Position numbers and translations under genes: made by a program
Notes under the pieces: model-generated
Databases searched by the model: none
What the model was told of the DNA's origin: nothing
What the model saw: the letters and a program-made list of their open reading frames with translations, nothing else
Assembly: GCA_012932295.1 (NCBI GenBank)
Contig: JAAONU010000016.1
Coordinates: forward strand, 37,913,241 to 37,977,240
DNA: 64,000 bases
Origin: Cyclina sinensis
Lineage: Eukaryota > Mollusca > Bivalvia > Venerida > Veneridae
Direction: 5' to 3'
Shown: positions 50,213-63,474 of the stretch, one piece after another
How the letters are laid out: the number at the start of each line of letters is the position of its first letter
Numbering within the stretch: position 1 is the first letter of the stretch

Positions 50213-51235
50213 AAGCGTTAAGAAATATTCATATATCTGAGATTGATAGAAAGAATTTGCCAGTATGCAATGTATTTACTTTTAAAGCTAGAGAGGGTTT
50301 CAGCTTAATGAGACTGGAATGAGTTCCAGTTTTTAGTTCCAGAATATTCAAAACTTTTCCTAATAATATTGTTCTTAGCTTTGGGACATGCAAGTTCAGT
50401 TTTGAGCCTATTGATCTGATATCCATAGTGTGTATATTATACTTGTGGTAAGTATTGGGGACAGATATGTTAAATATACAGTCAATCCTACCATAACGTC
50501 ACCTCCCACGAACGGCATCCTCTTTATAACTATATTTTGATTCCCGCCCCCGCCCACCAATGGAAATCTGTGTATTTTCACCTCTCTCGAGCTGCACCTC
50601 TCCCAAACGAGCATCACGTTACTATTTCTCCCTAATGACAAATGAAAATCTCCCATGAATGCCCCAAAAATAATCAGCGAGTTGTATATATCCGGGATTT
50701 CCCAAAAATATTAAATAGGTATTTTCAGCGCATGTGCGCATGTATTAAGTCAAAAATCATAAAGTTGCTAACAACCTGCAGTTTTAAATTAAACAAACAT
50801 GAAATACCTGCGTGAAATGATTAAGCAATTTGTTTGTCAACTTGCAGGTATTCTTATTATGGATGTGCAAGGTTGTTTGTTGATTCACCCAAAATAGCAG
50901 ACATTGAGAATTCACAGCTCATTAAAACTGAATACAGCAATATAGTGTCTGCAGTTTGAATCGTGAATGCTCTGTTGAGTTTTATGTATGGTAATACTTA
51001 TACTCTGCTTTTTCCAAACTATTAAAATATGTTATCTCTGCTTGTGCATCTGCGTCATGATCACAAAAACAAGATTTCTGTGAAATTAAATTTAAAAGGT
51101 ACAGTGTTTAGACTCATTTATTTTACATCGATTGCAATACAAGTTCTTACAACTTAGAATCACCACGCTCGATGACTGCTTGCTGGGTTCCATACTAGTA
51201 TTCGCGCAGCGGTGAGGAATGTGAAAATCATGAGA
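50213..51235. other. Intergenic, no gene seen
   Basis: AT-rich sequence with no supported ORF or clear repeat boundary. Confidence 0.4.
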
Positions 51236-51240
51236 GAATC

Positions 51241-51316
51241 TCACCTCTGACGGGATTCGAACCCGTGACCTCCGGATCCGGAGCCCTGCGCTCTACCCCT
51301 GAAACACGGTGGCTCC
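51241..51316 (-). mobile_element. tRNA-derived SINE head / tRNA pseudogene
   Basis: The minus strand shows TTTCAGGGGTAGAGCGC (A-box/D-arm) and ACGGGTTCGAATCCCGT (a perfect T-arm with B-box). The 5' side (AGCCACC) does not pair with the 3' side (CAGAGGTG), and the anticodon arm is a 14-bp palindrome (CTCCGGATCCGGAG) rather than a 5-bp stem with a 7-nt loop. So it is not a working tRNA. Confidence 0.75.
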
Positions 51317-51713
51317 TCAAGGAGTGTAAAAGATAAATTTGATGAAGATTTTTAATAAAATCAAATGTAAATAAAGAAAGCTTTTTAAGGAAGCAGATTC
51401 TCGGCTTAAGCATGACGTCATTCTAGCCATTAACCAATCAGACAACAGTAACTAACTAATTTAAGCATTCGGTTGTCGATCGTTACTCGGACTTTATCGT
51501 TAGAGCCTATTTGACTTTAAAGTCGTTTGTTATGAAACCTAACAACTTTAATTAATTAAAATCGTTACAAATGCACTTATCAGGCCATAGGTCTCGGAAA
51601 TTAAGACAGTTTCTTTTGTGATATGTTCTAGTTTTTGTAATTTTTAATCTTGAAGTTACATATAGCTCAACGATGAAATCCGAGTTACACCCAAGTACGG
51701 ATATACTACCTTT

Positions 51714-52190
51714 AAAGGTATGAAACCACCAATTCAGCTCAAAAAATGGTACCCGCATAATGGCGGCTAGAAATAGTTCTCAGTTTTCTTGGCTATTTTT
51801 AACATTTTTGCCCTAATCTGTGTATTTTTTTTGCTGGAATCATTTTGTTTGACTATTTCTGATAGTGTGGTAGCAATTTTATGCTCATATGCATTCAGAA
51901 TAGAATTCACAATGTGAAATTGTTTCACATACCCCAATCTGAAAATTAGCTCAGATTTTTTGTTAATTTTATGGGTAAGTTTACATGAGCAGAAATATCT
52001 TTCTTGTTTGAAACACAACCCCCACTTTTCTTGCTATTTTTCATGAGTACAGATATAGATCTACAAGAATATGTAAGTTAAAGCTATTTAAAAAAGGTTT
52101 TGCTATGTTTTACAGCCCTGTGAACTTTATGAATTTTATATAGAATAAAGAAGGAATCTATTTGGTGGTTTCACACCTAAAAGTACCCGG
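51714..52190. mobile_element. MITE with 17-bp TIRs (AGGTATGAAACCACCAA)
   Basis: AGGTATGAAACCACCAA near 51,716 and TTGGTGGTTTCACACCT near 52,181 are inverted copies with one mismatch. About 470 bp, AT-rich and non-coding. The TSD is not clear. Confidence 0.65.
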
Positions 52191-52242
52191 ATGTGTAAAG
52201 CCGAGAATTGGCTCTAGTCATCCTATTTGATTGTAAAGCATT

Positions 52243-53119
52243 ATCACCGTGTCCAATCGTTACAATAGGGAGGAGGATTTGTAACGCATCTGCAGTCGTG
52301 TATTTCAGGGATTACGAAAGGGTGATGTAAATATTTTCCTCGTTATTTCTTCCTTTTTTCTGTCTGGTTTTTGTTTAATTGTCTAAGATGACCTTCAATC
52401 AATGTAGATTCTTGCTCCAAAACTGTTTTGTCTCAGAACTTTGCCATTTTCAAGATCATTCAGGAAAACCTAGCGTTAGAAAGAAAAACGCTTGATTTTA
52501 GCACGATATTTTGAAGATTTCTTGACATAAACGTATGAGGACTTTAGTTTTTTTTTTGGTTTACAAGAATTTCATAGTAGGAATGAAAATATAAAATACA
52601 TCTAGTTATTTGTTATTTGGTCAATTACGGTGAGAAAAGGTACTTGAAAGTTATTGAATCCTTGCTCCGCGTGCGTCACAAAAATAACTGCGCCTACGTT
52701 ACATGTGTTTCGTTAGCAAAAACGATTATATCAGTATTTAATTGGAAACGCAGGGATAAAGTTTAAATTAGAATCAATTTTTACTATGAAATTCTTGTAA
52801 ACCAATCAAATTATAAAGTTTTTTGATACGTTTATGTCAAGAAATCTTCAAAACATCGTGCTAAAATCAAGCGTTTTTCTTTCTAACGCTAGGTTTTCCT
52901 GAATGATCTTGAAAATGGCAAAGTTCTGAGACAAAAAAGTTTTGGAGCAAGAATCTACATTGATTGAAGGTCATCTTAGACCATTAAACAAAAACCAGAC
53001 AGAAAAAATGAAGAAATAATGAGGAAAATATTTACATCACCCCTTCCTAAATCCCTGAAATACACGACTGCGGATGCGTTACAAATCCTCCTTCCAATTG
53101 TAACGATTGGACACGGTGA
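52243..53119. mobile_element. Two head-to-head copies of the 525-bp repeat, forming long inverted arms
   Basis: 52,243-52,585 is a truncated plus-oriented copy and 52,600-53,119 a full minus-oriented copy of the repeat at 49,687. Together they form a roughly 340-bp-arm foldback bounded by CACCGTGTCCAATCG and CGATTGGACACGGTG. It could be a foldback transposon or two separate insertions. No ORF lies in the arms. Confidence 0.8.
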
Positions 53120-56100
53120 AATAGCTTCTCTGTTTACAAATTATTTACAATTTATTTTCAACATTCGGTATACTCGAGCATAAATTTATGCCATAAAATA
53201 ATGTGTCAATAGGTCTACCTTATATAAAAAACTAAAAAACTATAAAAACAAAATAATTCAAGTGACGTTTGAACATATTCTGTGATACTTTCGTTTTGGT
53301 TCAGAATCTCGCTATGAGGAGATATTGCCCATACAAAAAAACGACACAATATCTCGACTGGCGTAAAAATAGCTGGACTAATAAAAAACACATGTTTGAG
53401 TTCTATGTCACTCCTCGCCAGGTAGGTTTTTGTCCTGAAAGCACACGCGTCCTAATTTCCAAGGAGATTTTGGAACACAGGAGTAATAAGCAATTCTCTA
53501 AATGTCTGTCAATCAGATTGTGAATTTTATAGATCTAGATCTATTTAAAAAGAAAAAGATCTACATGCATAAGATAAATAATTTCATTTAGATAGCGCGT
53601 GTCAAAATTCTACTTAAAATGATATCATCTGTTCTAGATAGATTTAATTCAGTATCATTCATTACATATATAGAGCTTAATCTACTTAACAGATAAAAAA
53701 ATCTGAATATGTTTCACCTGTTTTCCTGGCATATCCTGTTTTCACACTGTACACAACACACAGGATACATTCTTTTAAATGCTATCCGCGTGTATTTCTC
53801 CGAGTTGAAAAGGTCACGAACCCGATTTAAGTACACATAAATAACGGCATTTCCCACATACTGAATGGGCTGATTTTATCCGATAAAAATTACTGTACTA
53901 ACACCGGAACTAACACACAGTTTATCAAGTGTTACATAAAATCGGGTAGACTCTTTCACGATATTCAATAAATAAACAGAAATGTACACGGATATTTTAA
54001 AAGAGCTAAACATCGAACGATTTTCTTTCTTAACCGTATGGCGTGAGCAGACGGAGGGCAAAAATCGATGTAAACTATTCTAGGCTGGTGTTAGCGGGAA
54101 GAATTGTAAAACATTGGTAGTGACGAGATAGCATTAAGCTTTGAAGGATACTTAATTACATCATCTGTCACATGTTCTTGGGCTGTTTTAACTTCAGTTG
54201 TCACAGAAAGTTTCCTTTGGGGGGAAAGGGATGCTTTTCCCTAGTCGTGAAATAGTTTTCTTCAATAAAAAACTATATTAATTTTCCAAGAAATCAAACA
54301 ACACAGACAAAGCATCACAATGTTCAAAGGGCAAACATAACTAACTGTCTAATAGTTTTGTCAACTTCAGCATTACGTTCAAGGCATATTTAATCATTTC
54401 AAAAAGAGTTATTTAACACAAAAAAGACCAATTCTGAAGAGCAAAATCGAATGCATAAGCTTTTGGAATTATTTCATCAAATTAGATGATAAACTTCACA
54501 TGCAGATCAAGATAACAAATCTATGACTTCTTGCTAAAACTGCAGCGAAGAATAGCTAGTGATTTTTCTGAAAATAAAGGATCAGCAATCAAGGAAAGTT
54601 CTGCTTCAGACTTTCAGTTAAATTGCAACCTATTGATATAAATGGCATGCTTCTGTCTAATGTATGTATCTTTGTATATCACGCTTTACTAACTAATGTC
54701 TTGTGGTCAGAAAAGCATGTATCCAAGGCATGTATCGAATTCACAACACCCTTGTTTGCAAGTCAGGTGCTGTACTAAATGAGCTTACCCTGCCTGGTGA
54801 TACCGTATCACTCTTATACAGGACCTGTAACACCAGTTATCATCAAAACAGATAGGATGAAGATGACAACTTAGGTATTGTAAAGTTCGTCTCACTACCA
54901 GGCTTCCACAGAGGGCTTGCAAAGCTCAAAAGCTCTGGGATGGAGGAAGGTATTTCATAAGGCAATACAGTCATTGAGCTTGTCAAAAAAATAAAATGTA
55001 AGTGACCAGATTTTTTGTGACTGCAGGATGTTGTTGCTTTAGTTTGTCACAGCTGTCCCTCACATGTAGTGCTTACTGAATTTACTTTTTAACAACACTA
55101 TCAAATGGACAATAAAATAACAATAAAGCAGTTATTTTGCTTCTTTTTATATTTTTGTTTTTATAACATTCAAAAATAAATATATTTTCAAAAAACATAT
55201 ACAAATTAAAATGGCAGATCATTTGACAAATGTACAAAAAAAAAATTCATATTTGAGTGATTTCCATTCTCAAAGACTAGACTACTTTCTACTTTTTAAA
55301 AAAATGTACACAGAATCAAACAAGCACTAGCTGTACATATTTTAACATATTGGAATACATTTATTTTTTCTTTAATTTTGCACATTTCACAGGAGTATAC
55401 ATGTAGCTATGTACACCCATCCTTTATGAGTGTACCAGGAATTTTTTATTCCCAAAATGTTAAATTTTGGTAGTACGTTTTTGCATATCTCTTGTTATAA
55501 GATTACCAAATAGGAGTAATTACTCGAACCTCTCTTCTCCTACATATTTTCACTGTTGATTAGGCATTTCATAACTTTTATTTTTGGAAAATGAAATGTA
55601 GGCCAGGGCCTACAAGGCCAAATACACAGCACGCCCATGATCAATGTATGAAGATGAGCTGTTTCTTTTGTATCATTTAGAAAGTAATGGAGCAAACATT
55701 CATACAGACAATAGTATATATAAACCTTAAGAAAAATTTATTTTCATTTAGAATGTATTCCAAAACAAAAAGTGACAAAACTATCACTAAAAGATAAATT
55801 TTTCCACCTCAACATGCCAAATTCCAACACTGTAAGCAGATTCTTACTTCCTGGCTACTACCTGCTGATTTCCAACAATAAACCTGGCGTGGGTTGAACC
55901 TTAGGAACTGATCATTTACATTATTTTCTAACCAGTTAAACACAAGCAGGATGTATATTGTAAGTTAAGGCATTCTGAAAATAACAAATCCACCAAAGAA
56001 AACACAACTATACAGCAGAGAAAATCTGGATAGCTACAGGAACAGATAATAGTTTCACCATTCACAGCAATTACAAATCTTTGAGTGGGCATATCCTAAA

Positions 56101-58817
56101 ATTAAGAGAGTACAGTTTTTTTTCTGTGAATGAAATTGAACAATTTATTATACACTGTCAAACTGTCAGTAAAAAATCTAAATGCAACAGATAAACAGAA
56201 TTCATTAATATAAGACCTTAAATAGCTAGTTGTTGTTGTACTATTTTTAGGGGGGCAGCCATTTATTCCAGATGAACACTCTCTGTGAATCTTAATCCCT
56301 AAAGGAGACATTTTTTAAACATTCATTCGATTATCAATTATTTTAATTTTATAGAAAATGAGCCCTAAAACTACATATGCAGGGTATCATCAATTAACTG
56401 TAGGGTTATGTCCCTTTATTGCAAAATGCACTGAGCTTATATCTGTAAACACTAAATAAATTAATAGGCTGAAACAATTGTCCATACTTAGAAACAAATC
56501 ATAATGATATCTGCTGTATTGCAATTACATCCTTCATTGCTTTCATGCAAAAAGAAAAGACAAATTCAATGAATGCATGTTTATTCCTAAAGGAACTGTG
56601 GGCCCTATATTAGATTTTTAACTGTAAAACAGCGTTGAGTTAGCTACAGTAACTTGCACAGGCATAATATTTGAAATTAAGTCACTAGGTATATTTGAAG
56701 CATACACACAGTTTACCTTCAAACAAAAATCCAAGCAAAAGCAAAAAAATTGTTTGCCCCTATTAGTTATAAGAAGTAAACAGACTTGATTTCTTAAATT
56801 GCCATAAAAAATCATCCAGATTAAAAAAGAAGGAAGATTAACATTTTCCACCAACTACAAATGACATCTATAATTCAGTCTGTCTCAATGCATGTTACAA
56901 AACTTCTTTTCATGAGTCAACTATTTTTTCCTTGCATGAGATGTGGTAATATGTAAATCTAGTTCACACATGTAATTGACAAGAAATTAAACACAACAAA
57001 AAACACCCCTACTTCTGTGAGCTCTAATAAACTGAAAGCATTGATAAATTTATCATAAGTAAGGAGGGACTGTAATCTTTACAGCATTCAGAATAAACAA
57101 CTGAATTTTTTTATTTCGCCATTTGAAAAAATGTATACTCTTCACCATAATTATCATCTGACAGCATGTTACACTCAATTATCATCTGACAGCATGTTAC
57201 ACTCAATAATCACCTGACAGCATGTTACACTCAATTGACATTTGACAGCACGTTATACTCAATTATCATCTGACAGCATGTTACACTCAAAGTCTATTTG
57301 AACTGTTTTGAGTCTTATACAATTCATTTTTATCAGAAATGGGAAGTTTGTATCAATCTGTGACAAAAAAGTATCTCCAATTCTTACTTCTTCACACAGA
57401 GGTATTTCAGCATAACTACCAAGAATTAGATATTTATAAAGACCATACCATGTCTTCAATTCACCAAATTGAAAAAAAAAAAGTTTCATTTTCATAAGAA
57501 GTACAGTTGTTTTTTTTTTATAGAGGCACAGCAATGAGCTAAAGAAAATACATAGAATTACACTATATTCTATCCTATTCTATGTAATCAAACCACTGCT
57601 TTAAAAGATACTGGAGAATCCAAGTTAAAACTAGCAGATAAACTTACCTAAATAACAACTTTATATATTCAATCTAAGCTAACCTGTATAATGTATGCCA
57701 AAAATAGAACAGTTATTTCTCTTAAGCATTTCCATACTTGACTGCATGATTCATCTCTCCCTGTTTTTAAAATGTCAGCATGATAACTGTTTTACCGAAC
57801 AATAGATAACAAAAATTACTCACAACCACAAAGTAATTTAATATATTTTTAGAATGAATTTACAAATTTCTAACTGAAAGAATTGTTGAAATTAAACAAA
57901 CAAGCTTAATCCTTATGAAAATGGTTTATTTTTTACACAAATATATTTTTATGAAAGATTACACAAACAAAATAACTTTAACATACTAAACTAAGCTACG
58001 AGAATTCAATACTTGAAAACCTTGATCATTTCACACTAACAGCATACAACATTAAAATGGTTCTTGGACAATCATTCAAATTTGCACAAGCCCCAAACTA
58101 AGACAAGTAAAATTCAAATTTGGACTAAGGAAAATTAAACAAATTTATTGAGGCAAGCTAAGACTTCTTTTCTGCAACCTTTTGACCTCTTAAGTTAAAA
58201 CCCCCAAAAAGGACATGATCTTTTATAGAAATTCATGATCCAATGCCAATTTTACCTTCAATATGAGTAATGATGTTACCACAAACCTAGGTAATCAACC
58301 TGATTCTGAAACTAACCCTTTGTCATTAAACAAATGACCCTGTAAGTACATTTCAACTGTTGTGAGTGCAAATGTAATATTTCTAATCCCCATCTTTAAA
58401 CCAAAGCTCAAGAAATGTGAAAATGAGATGTTTTCATTAACTGTCAATTAACAGAGCACAATAATGAACTGAATTTGTCAATGTCCATTTTCCTTTCCAT
58501 CTCATTAAATCTATTGCACTCTCATTTCTGTCTAGTAAATCCACTGCAGTTCACAGATGCACATGAATAAAGCACCAAAGACTTCAAAAAAGCATAATGT
58601 ATCCTGTCATTTTCCCACCCAACCCACCGTGCATGTCAGTTTATACACTATGTGAAGCTGACTGATATTTTGATGAACAAAACTCACTTCTTTTTTCACT
58701 CACTATCCAATCTCCTTGCTTTTCATTCTCTACTGAATAAGAATAATGGCTTGATTTTGTTTCAAACATTCAATCTTAATATCATTTTCTCTCAAAACAG
58801 AAAACTTCCCAATCTTT
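53120..58817. other. Intergenic and probable NELFA 3' UTR, no other gene recognised
   Basis: The right part downstream of the NELFA stop (toward lower coordinates) is very AT-rich and may be its 3' UTR; the polyadenylation site cannot be fixed. 54,500-55,080 is slightly GC-richer and looks like a decayed coding relic, unrecognised. A plus ORF at 53,269-53,523 (84 aa) has no known family. Confidence 0.4.
57153..57292. repeat. 28-bp tandem repeat, 5 units
   Basis: ATCATCTGACAGCATGTTAC followed by ACTCAATT repeats at 57153, 57181, 57209, 57237 and 57265, with a few substitutions in the third and fourth units. Confidence 0.9.
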
Positions 58818-61800
58818 TCAACCTTCCTCTATATCTCTTAACTTTTTTACACGTTTCCATTCGCCTGTCAAATAGTTCATCTGGAAGAACGTATCCACAA
58901 GCATTTGTTTTTGCGACTGATCAGATAATGTAACAAGTTCCTTCGCTTCACTCAGTCTTATACTTAAAATATTTCCTTGCTGCGGACACGGGTTTTCTGA
59001 AATTCAAAGTAAAACAATGAAAAAGAATGCAAAAAATCTGTAGCAAAACAGAAACTTCCTAATTATAAGTATTTCCAACATGATGATTTTCAAACTGACG
59101 TACAAGAACAGATTTATTATCTTTCAATTTGTCTAAATCTAAAGCAAATGCATTTCTTTTCAAAAAGTTTTTTAATTTTTAAAAAGTATATGAAGCATAT
59201 TTTGTAAATAAATGGACTCTTCTGCATTTATAAATACCGGTAATACTAAAGACTCCAGTTTCAACTCAATTCCAAGGATTTTTGCCTGTGACTCCACTTT
59301 CCTTTTCTCTGCTTCAGCACTGGTCATAACTCCAGGAAACAGGAGTAGAAAGAATGTTCTCCACAACTCAATAAGTTTGAGCTAATCTCAATAAAAACAT
59401 ACTGTTGAATTACTGTAATTTTGTTCACTTAAGATTTTCAGCAGTATGTATGTGAATATTTGTAGTATTTTACCTCTGGATCCAGCCATAAAACCCAGAA
59501 TCAATGCTTTTTCTGGTCTTGTCACCTTGTTTGAATTTTTAAACATATCTTGCGCTTCCATCATTTGTTCACGCTGAAAAATTTCAAACATTTGCACTGA
59601 TTTACAAAAATCAATACCTGACTCTCCAAACTGGCATGTATAATCTCTGTTTTTGCACTTGAATTTATCTCACCTCTATCAATTATGAATGCTTTGAACT
59701 ACACTACACAAATTCAACAAAAAAATAAAAAAATAATGAATACTATCTTTGTTTCAGGTTTCTGTTCAACCTGGTCAATGTTCCCTGTTATTTTCTTCTC
59801 TGAAGTGGCAACTATTGATCATTTCAAATAAGCTTTTGACAGAAACTGCTCTATTTCAGGAAGAACCTTTGGATCACAACTTATTTGTTAAAAATAAACA
59901 ACAATAACTGATAAAAAAAATTGACAACAAATATACAACATATAGTTAAATTATGCTCTAATGTAGTATTCTGAAACACATGGCTTAAAGTTTATATAAC
60001 TTAGGAGTAGTGGTCTGAGAGGTTAGAGCTGGAAGCAAACCAGAAGTAACTGGTTCAAATCCCACTAGTGGTGAGATTTTCCAATCACTTTTCATATTCC
60101 ACCACATTATAGGCATCAGTAACGGTCATCAAGTAGGACACACATAACTTCATAAGTTGAAAGAACTTGCTTCCCATTTGAGGTAAAATTAACATATTAA
60201 GATTCCTAATACCCTACCTCCACTCCGAAGAGTATTCAATTCCATTAATTTGTGTAGCATTGAGACAAAATTGTTTCTTTAGTTTTTGGCAGTTTTACAT
60301 GGTTTTGGTTTTACAACAGTAACTTTTATAGAATTAAAATACATGTTCTTTCTTTTTAAATATATTTCAATTGTAACAAAGCTTTTCAACAAGGTCAATT
60401 GATGAAAATTGGTACATCTGTAATTTCAGTTATTAATTTCTCCATAACTAGATATTTTGCCTGTAGTAAAAGTGTCTTATAAGGTCAATATTTTGTCCTA
60501 GGATAGTATATTTATTAAAAAGTTCAATTCAATGTGGGCTGACAAAATTAATATTAGTATTCTTATACCCTAATAGGCTTAAACAAAAACACATACTGTA
60601 AGTGAAAGTCCTTTCTTGGCCTGTGGTTGTTGTTGTTGATTAGCCACTGCTTGAGGAACATTGTTTTGTGGCTGCGTCTGGATTGGTTGCAAAGGCTGGC
60701 CAATGGGAGAGGCTGAAGATTGATTAACTGCTGTCTGTTGAAATGTCTGACCAATGGATGGCAAGACTGTAGTAGTTCTGATCTGTGATTGGTCAAGTTG
60801 TTGTTGTAATTGTTGCTGTAAGTTGTCCCTTGCCTGCTGGGTATTTGTTGAAACTGCTGATGCTAAAAAATGATTTGAAAAATAATGACCAAAGCATTTA
60901 AATATTCTATACTCGACAGTGAATGAAAAAATAGTTGTTGTTGTTGGTTTTTTTGCTTTAACAATATAACAGAAAACCAGAGTTTTAGGGTCAAGAAACA
61001 TTTCTCAACTTCAGCAGAGTTCAAATAAAGATTAGATATTAGGCTACAGTTTCTTATTTTTAACTGAATTTCTTCTGAAGTGGAAATTCAACTGTAATCA
61101 TTAAAAGGTTCAATTTTATAGATTCAATTCAATCTTTTCATAATTCCTATGCTATCCCAATGCTAAGCTACTATCAAGAATTAATCAAGGAACCCTAGTC
61201 AGTTCTTAAGTCTCAAATAATGCATGTAGCGCCCTTTGTGAAAACAAGAAAGCAGTTAGTACAGATCCATTTATAAAAATTGTAGCTTCAAACTTAGTTC
61301 ATTAAACCCTTACCTGCTAAATTTGTTCATCAAAACTTGTTCATAACTTATCCTAGTGACAGAAATAGAACTGCATAATAAACAATGCCAACCATAATCA
61401 TACTGCAGAAACATGCATAGAGAACATGGTCTGTACTGACTTCAAAGAAAACCAGAATTTCTGCTGACATTGTCGTGTTTAAAACCACTTCTAATTAAAG
61501 CACTTACCTGGGGTAGGGTTTGGTATTCTTGTGTTTGATGTGGGAACATATGACACAGTCTGCGTTTGGGGTAATGATGAGACAGCCGAACTCGTTCCAA
61601 TTCCAATAATCTTCTGAAACAAATTATTTAATTAATTCTAGTATTTAAGAAGATCCTGTGTTTGGTAAACACATATGCACCCCCCACCTCCCCTCCAGAA
61701 GTTAAGTATCTTGTCAGGAACCAAACATAAGATCATGGCACTGCCAGACTCACACATGTTAACACAGGTTACAAAGTAAATTCAGGTTTTTGTACTGGTC

Positions 61801-63474
61801 ATTAAATTCATAGAGTGTCAGTGCTACTGGAATTTGTAGGTGAAAAATATCCAACTTGAAGAAAATGGATGACCTATTCTCTAAATTAGGAGAATACTCC
61901 AAAATGTGGTTGACAAAGTATGTAACTTAACACTGCCATGACTATTTGTACTGGTCAGTAAATTCATTAACTGTCTGCTATTTGTAGAGGCTGAAAAATA
62001 TCCAACCTGCCGAAAAAGGTTGACCTATTCACTATATTTAGGAAGGGGAGATTACTGCAGAAAAATGGTTGGCATAGTTATGTCACTTGACAGTGTCATT
62101 AGCTTTTGTAATTGTTAGTAAAAGTGTTACGTACCTAGTCATTGCTATTTGTTAAGCCAAAAAAGGCTAACTACCTACTTTCTAAGTGCAAAGAGGGGAG
62201 TTTACTGAGGGAAAAGTGAATGCCACAGTTATGTAACTTGCCAGAATCATTGCCTTTGTACTGATAAGTGTGTACAGTATGAAGCCATTGGTACTATTAC
62301 AAATTTAGACATATCTAACTTGCCAAAACAGTTAAACCATTCCTATTTCCAGTGCATAAAGGGGAGATAACAGGGGAAAAATGGATGCTACAGATATGCA
62401 ACTTGCCAGGATCATGGCCTTTGTATTGGGAAGTGAGTGTGTATAATATGAAGACATTGGTACTAGTACAACTTTAGATTTATCTAACCTGCCAATTTTT
62501 GTGCCAAAATAGATTATGTGTACGGATGTATGGACTGACGGTTCAATTACTATATTCCGGGAGGCATAAAAACAGTGATTATGACATACAGTACATACAG
62601 TAGTTCATGACTATCTGGCCATTGTAGTTTACCAGTATGTACATTTATTTTCTATACTGCTGCTATACCTAAGTACTTAAAACCAGCATGCAGATTAAAA
62701 GGGGTTAAAAATGATGAAATTACAGTATGTCAACAACAAGAATTATAAACAGTTGCATTACAAATAATTTAAAAAGTCTAAATTCAAACAATACACAGAC
62801 ATAATCTTTCTTAAATTTTTATATGAGAGTAACTACTTGACATTCTGATCTGTTAATAATACAATATTGGAATACACATACTGTGGGGGCCGGTGAAACA
62901 AGACCAGCCGCATAGTCTGGAGTATAGGGGGCGGGGTTTGCTGCTTGACTGGCAGCAGCCGCAGCCTTTTCAGCCTCACGTTTTTCTTTGGCCTGCTCCA
63001 TTGCTTCAATTTCTGTAAAAAGAAAATATTGGCATGTGTTAAATATCACTAAAGTTAGCCAAACACATGTATTGCAATTTCAACTTGAGTAAAACTGTAA
63101 TGGAGACAAGAGGTCAACAGTAGCTGTCCAGAACAGGTTATGAAATAAGAAAGAGATACAACAGTTTTACCTCAAAGCTATAAACTGTTATAGCTTTTTA
63201 AAAAGAAAATAAGTTTTACTTAAAAATAATTTTTGGGATATAACTTTAAAGACTGCTGAAGGCAAGTGACTTCTCAATACAAGTGACTTCTTAATTGCAT
63301 CTGAATCACTCAGTATTCCCACTGACTAGGAATCCAGCTCTTTTTTTTTCTTTAGAAATTTCTTTTGGAAATTTTTAAAACAAATCTACTATGAAATAAT
63401 TTATAATCACCAGCAAGTCTTTTTCTTCTTTTGGCCTCCTTTGGAGCCAGAGGTTGCTCAGTAATATCTAAAAG
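58818..63474 (-). CDS. NELFA: Negative elongation factor A, C-terminal part (partial)
   Basis: NELF-A is a subunit of the NELF complex that, with DSIF, holds RNA polymerase II in promoter-proximal pause. Six minus-strand exons are visible: 63474-63411, 63012-62882, 61613-61508, 60862-60597, 59573-59474 and 58996-58818. Phases agree and they total 846 nt (281 codons plus TGA). The sequence runs LLDITEQPLAPKEAKRRKRL, an Ala/Glu/Lys-rich helix, a Gln/Ser/Thr/Pro-rich linker, then the diagnostic block LSLTREQMMEAQDMFKNSNK, VTRPEKALILGFMAGSR and ENPCPQQGN, and finally MLVDTFFQMNYLTGEWKRVK. These blocks are close to the human C-terminus. The N-terminal half (human protein about 528 aa) lies beyond the right edge. 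The stop is TGA at 58820-58818. Confidence 0.93.
60005..60140 (+). mobile_element. tRNA-derived SINE fragment
   Basis: TGGTCTGAGAGGTTAGAGC (A-box-like) is followed 30 bp later by GGTTCAAATCC at 60,052-60,062 (B-box). Intronic in NELFA. Not a complete tRNA fold. Confidence 0.6.
61790..62530. repeat. Diverged tandem repeat in NELFA intron, about 150 bp
   Basis: Blocks such as AAAAATATCCAACCTGCC, then GGGGAGATTACTG and TGGTTGGCATAGTTATG, with CTTTTGTACTGGTCAGTAAA, recur four to five times. The array lies between the exons at 62882 and 61613. Confidence 0.65.

Noticed and set aside
51241..51316. Functional tRNA gene on the minus strand
   Set aside because: The T-arm is perfect but the acceptor halves do not pair and the anticodon arm is a long palindrome, so it is tRNA-derived only.
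53269..53523. 84-aa plus-strand ORF as a gene
   Set aside because: No recognised domain or flanking coding exon; it begins within AT-rich DNA next to a foldback element.
59172..59366. Cassette exon of NELFA
   Set aside because: Its possible donors leave phase 0 while the next exon needs phase 1. It is kept only as a possible alternative last exon.
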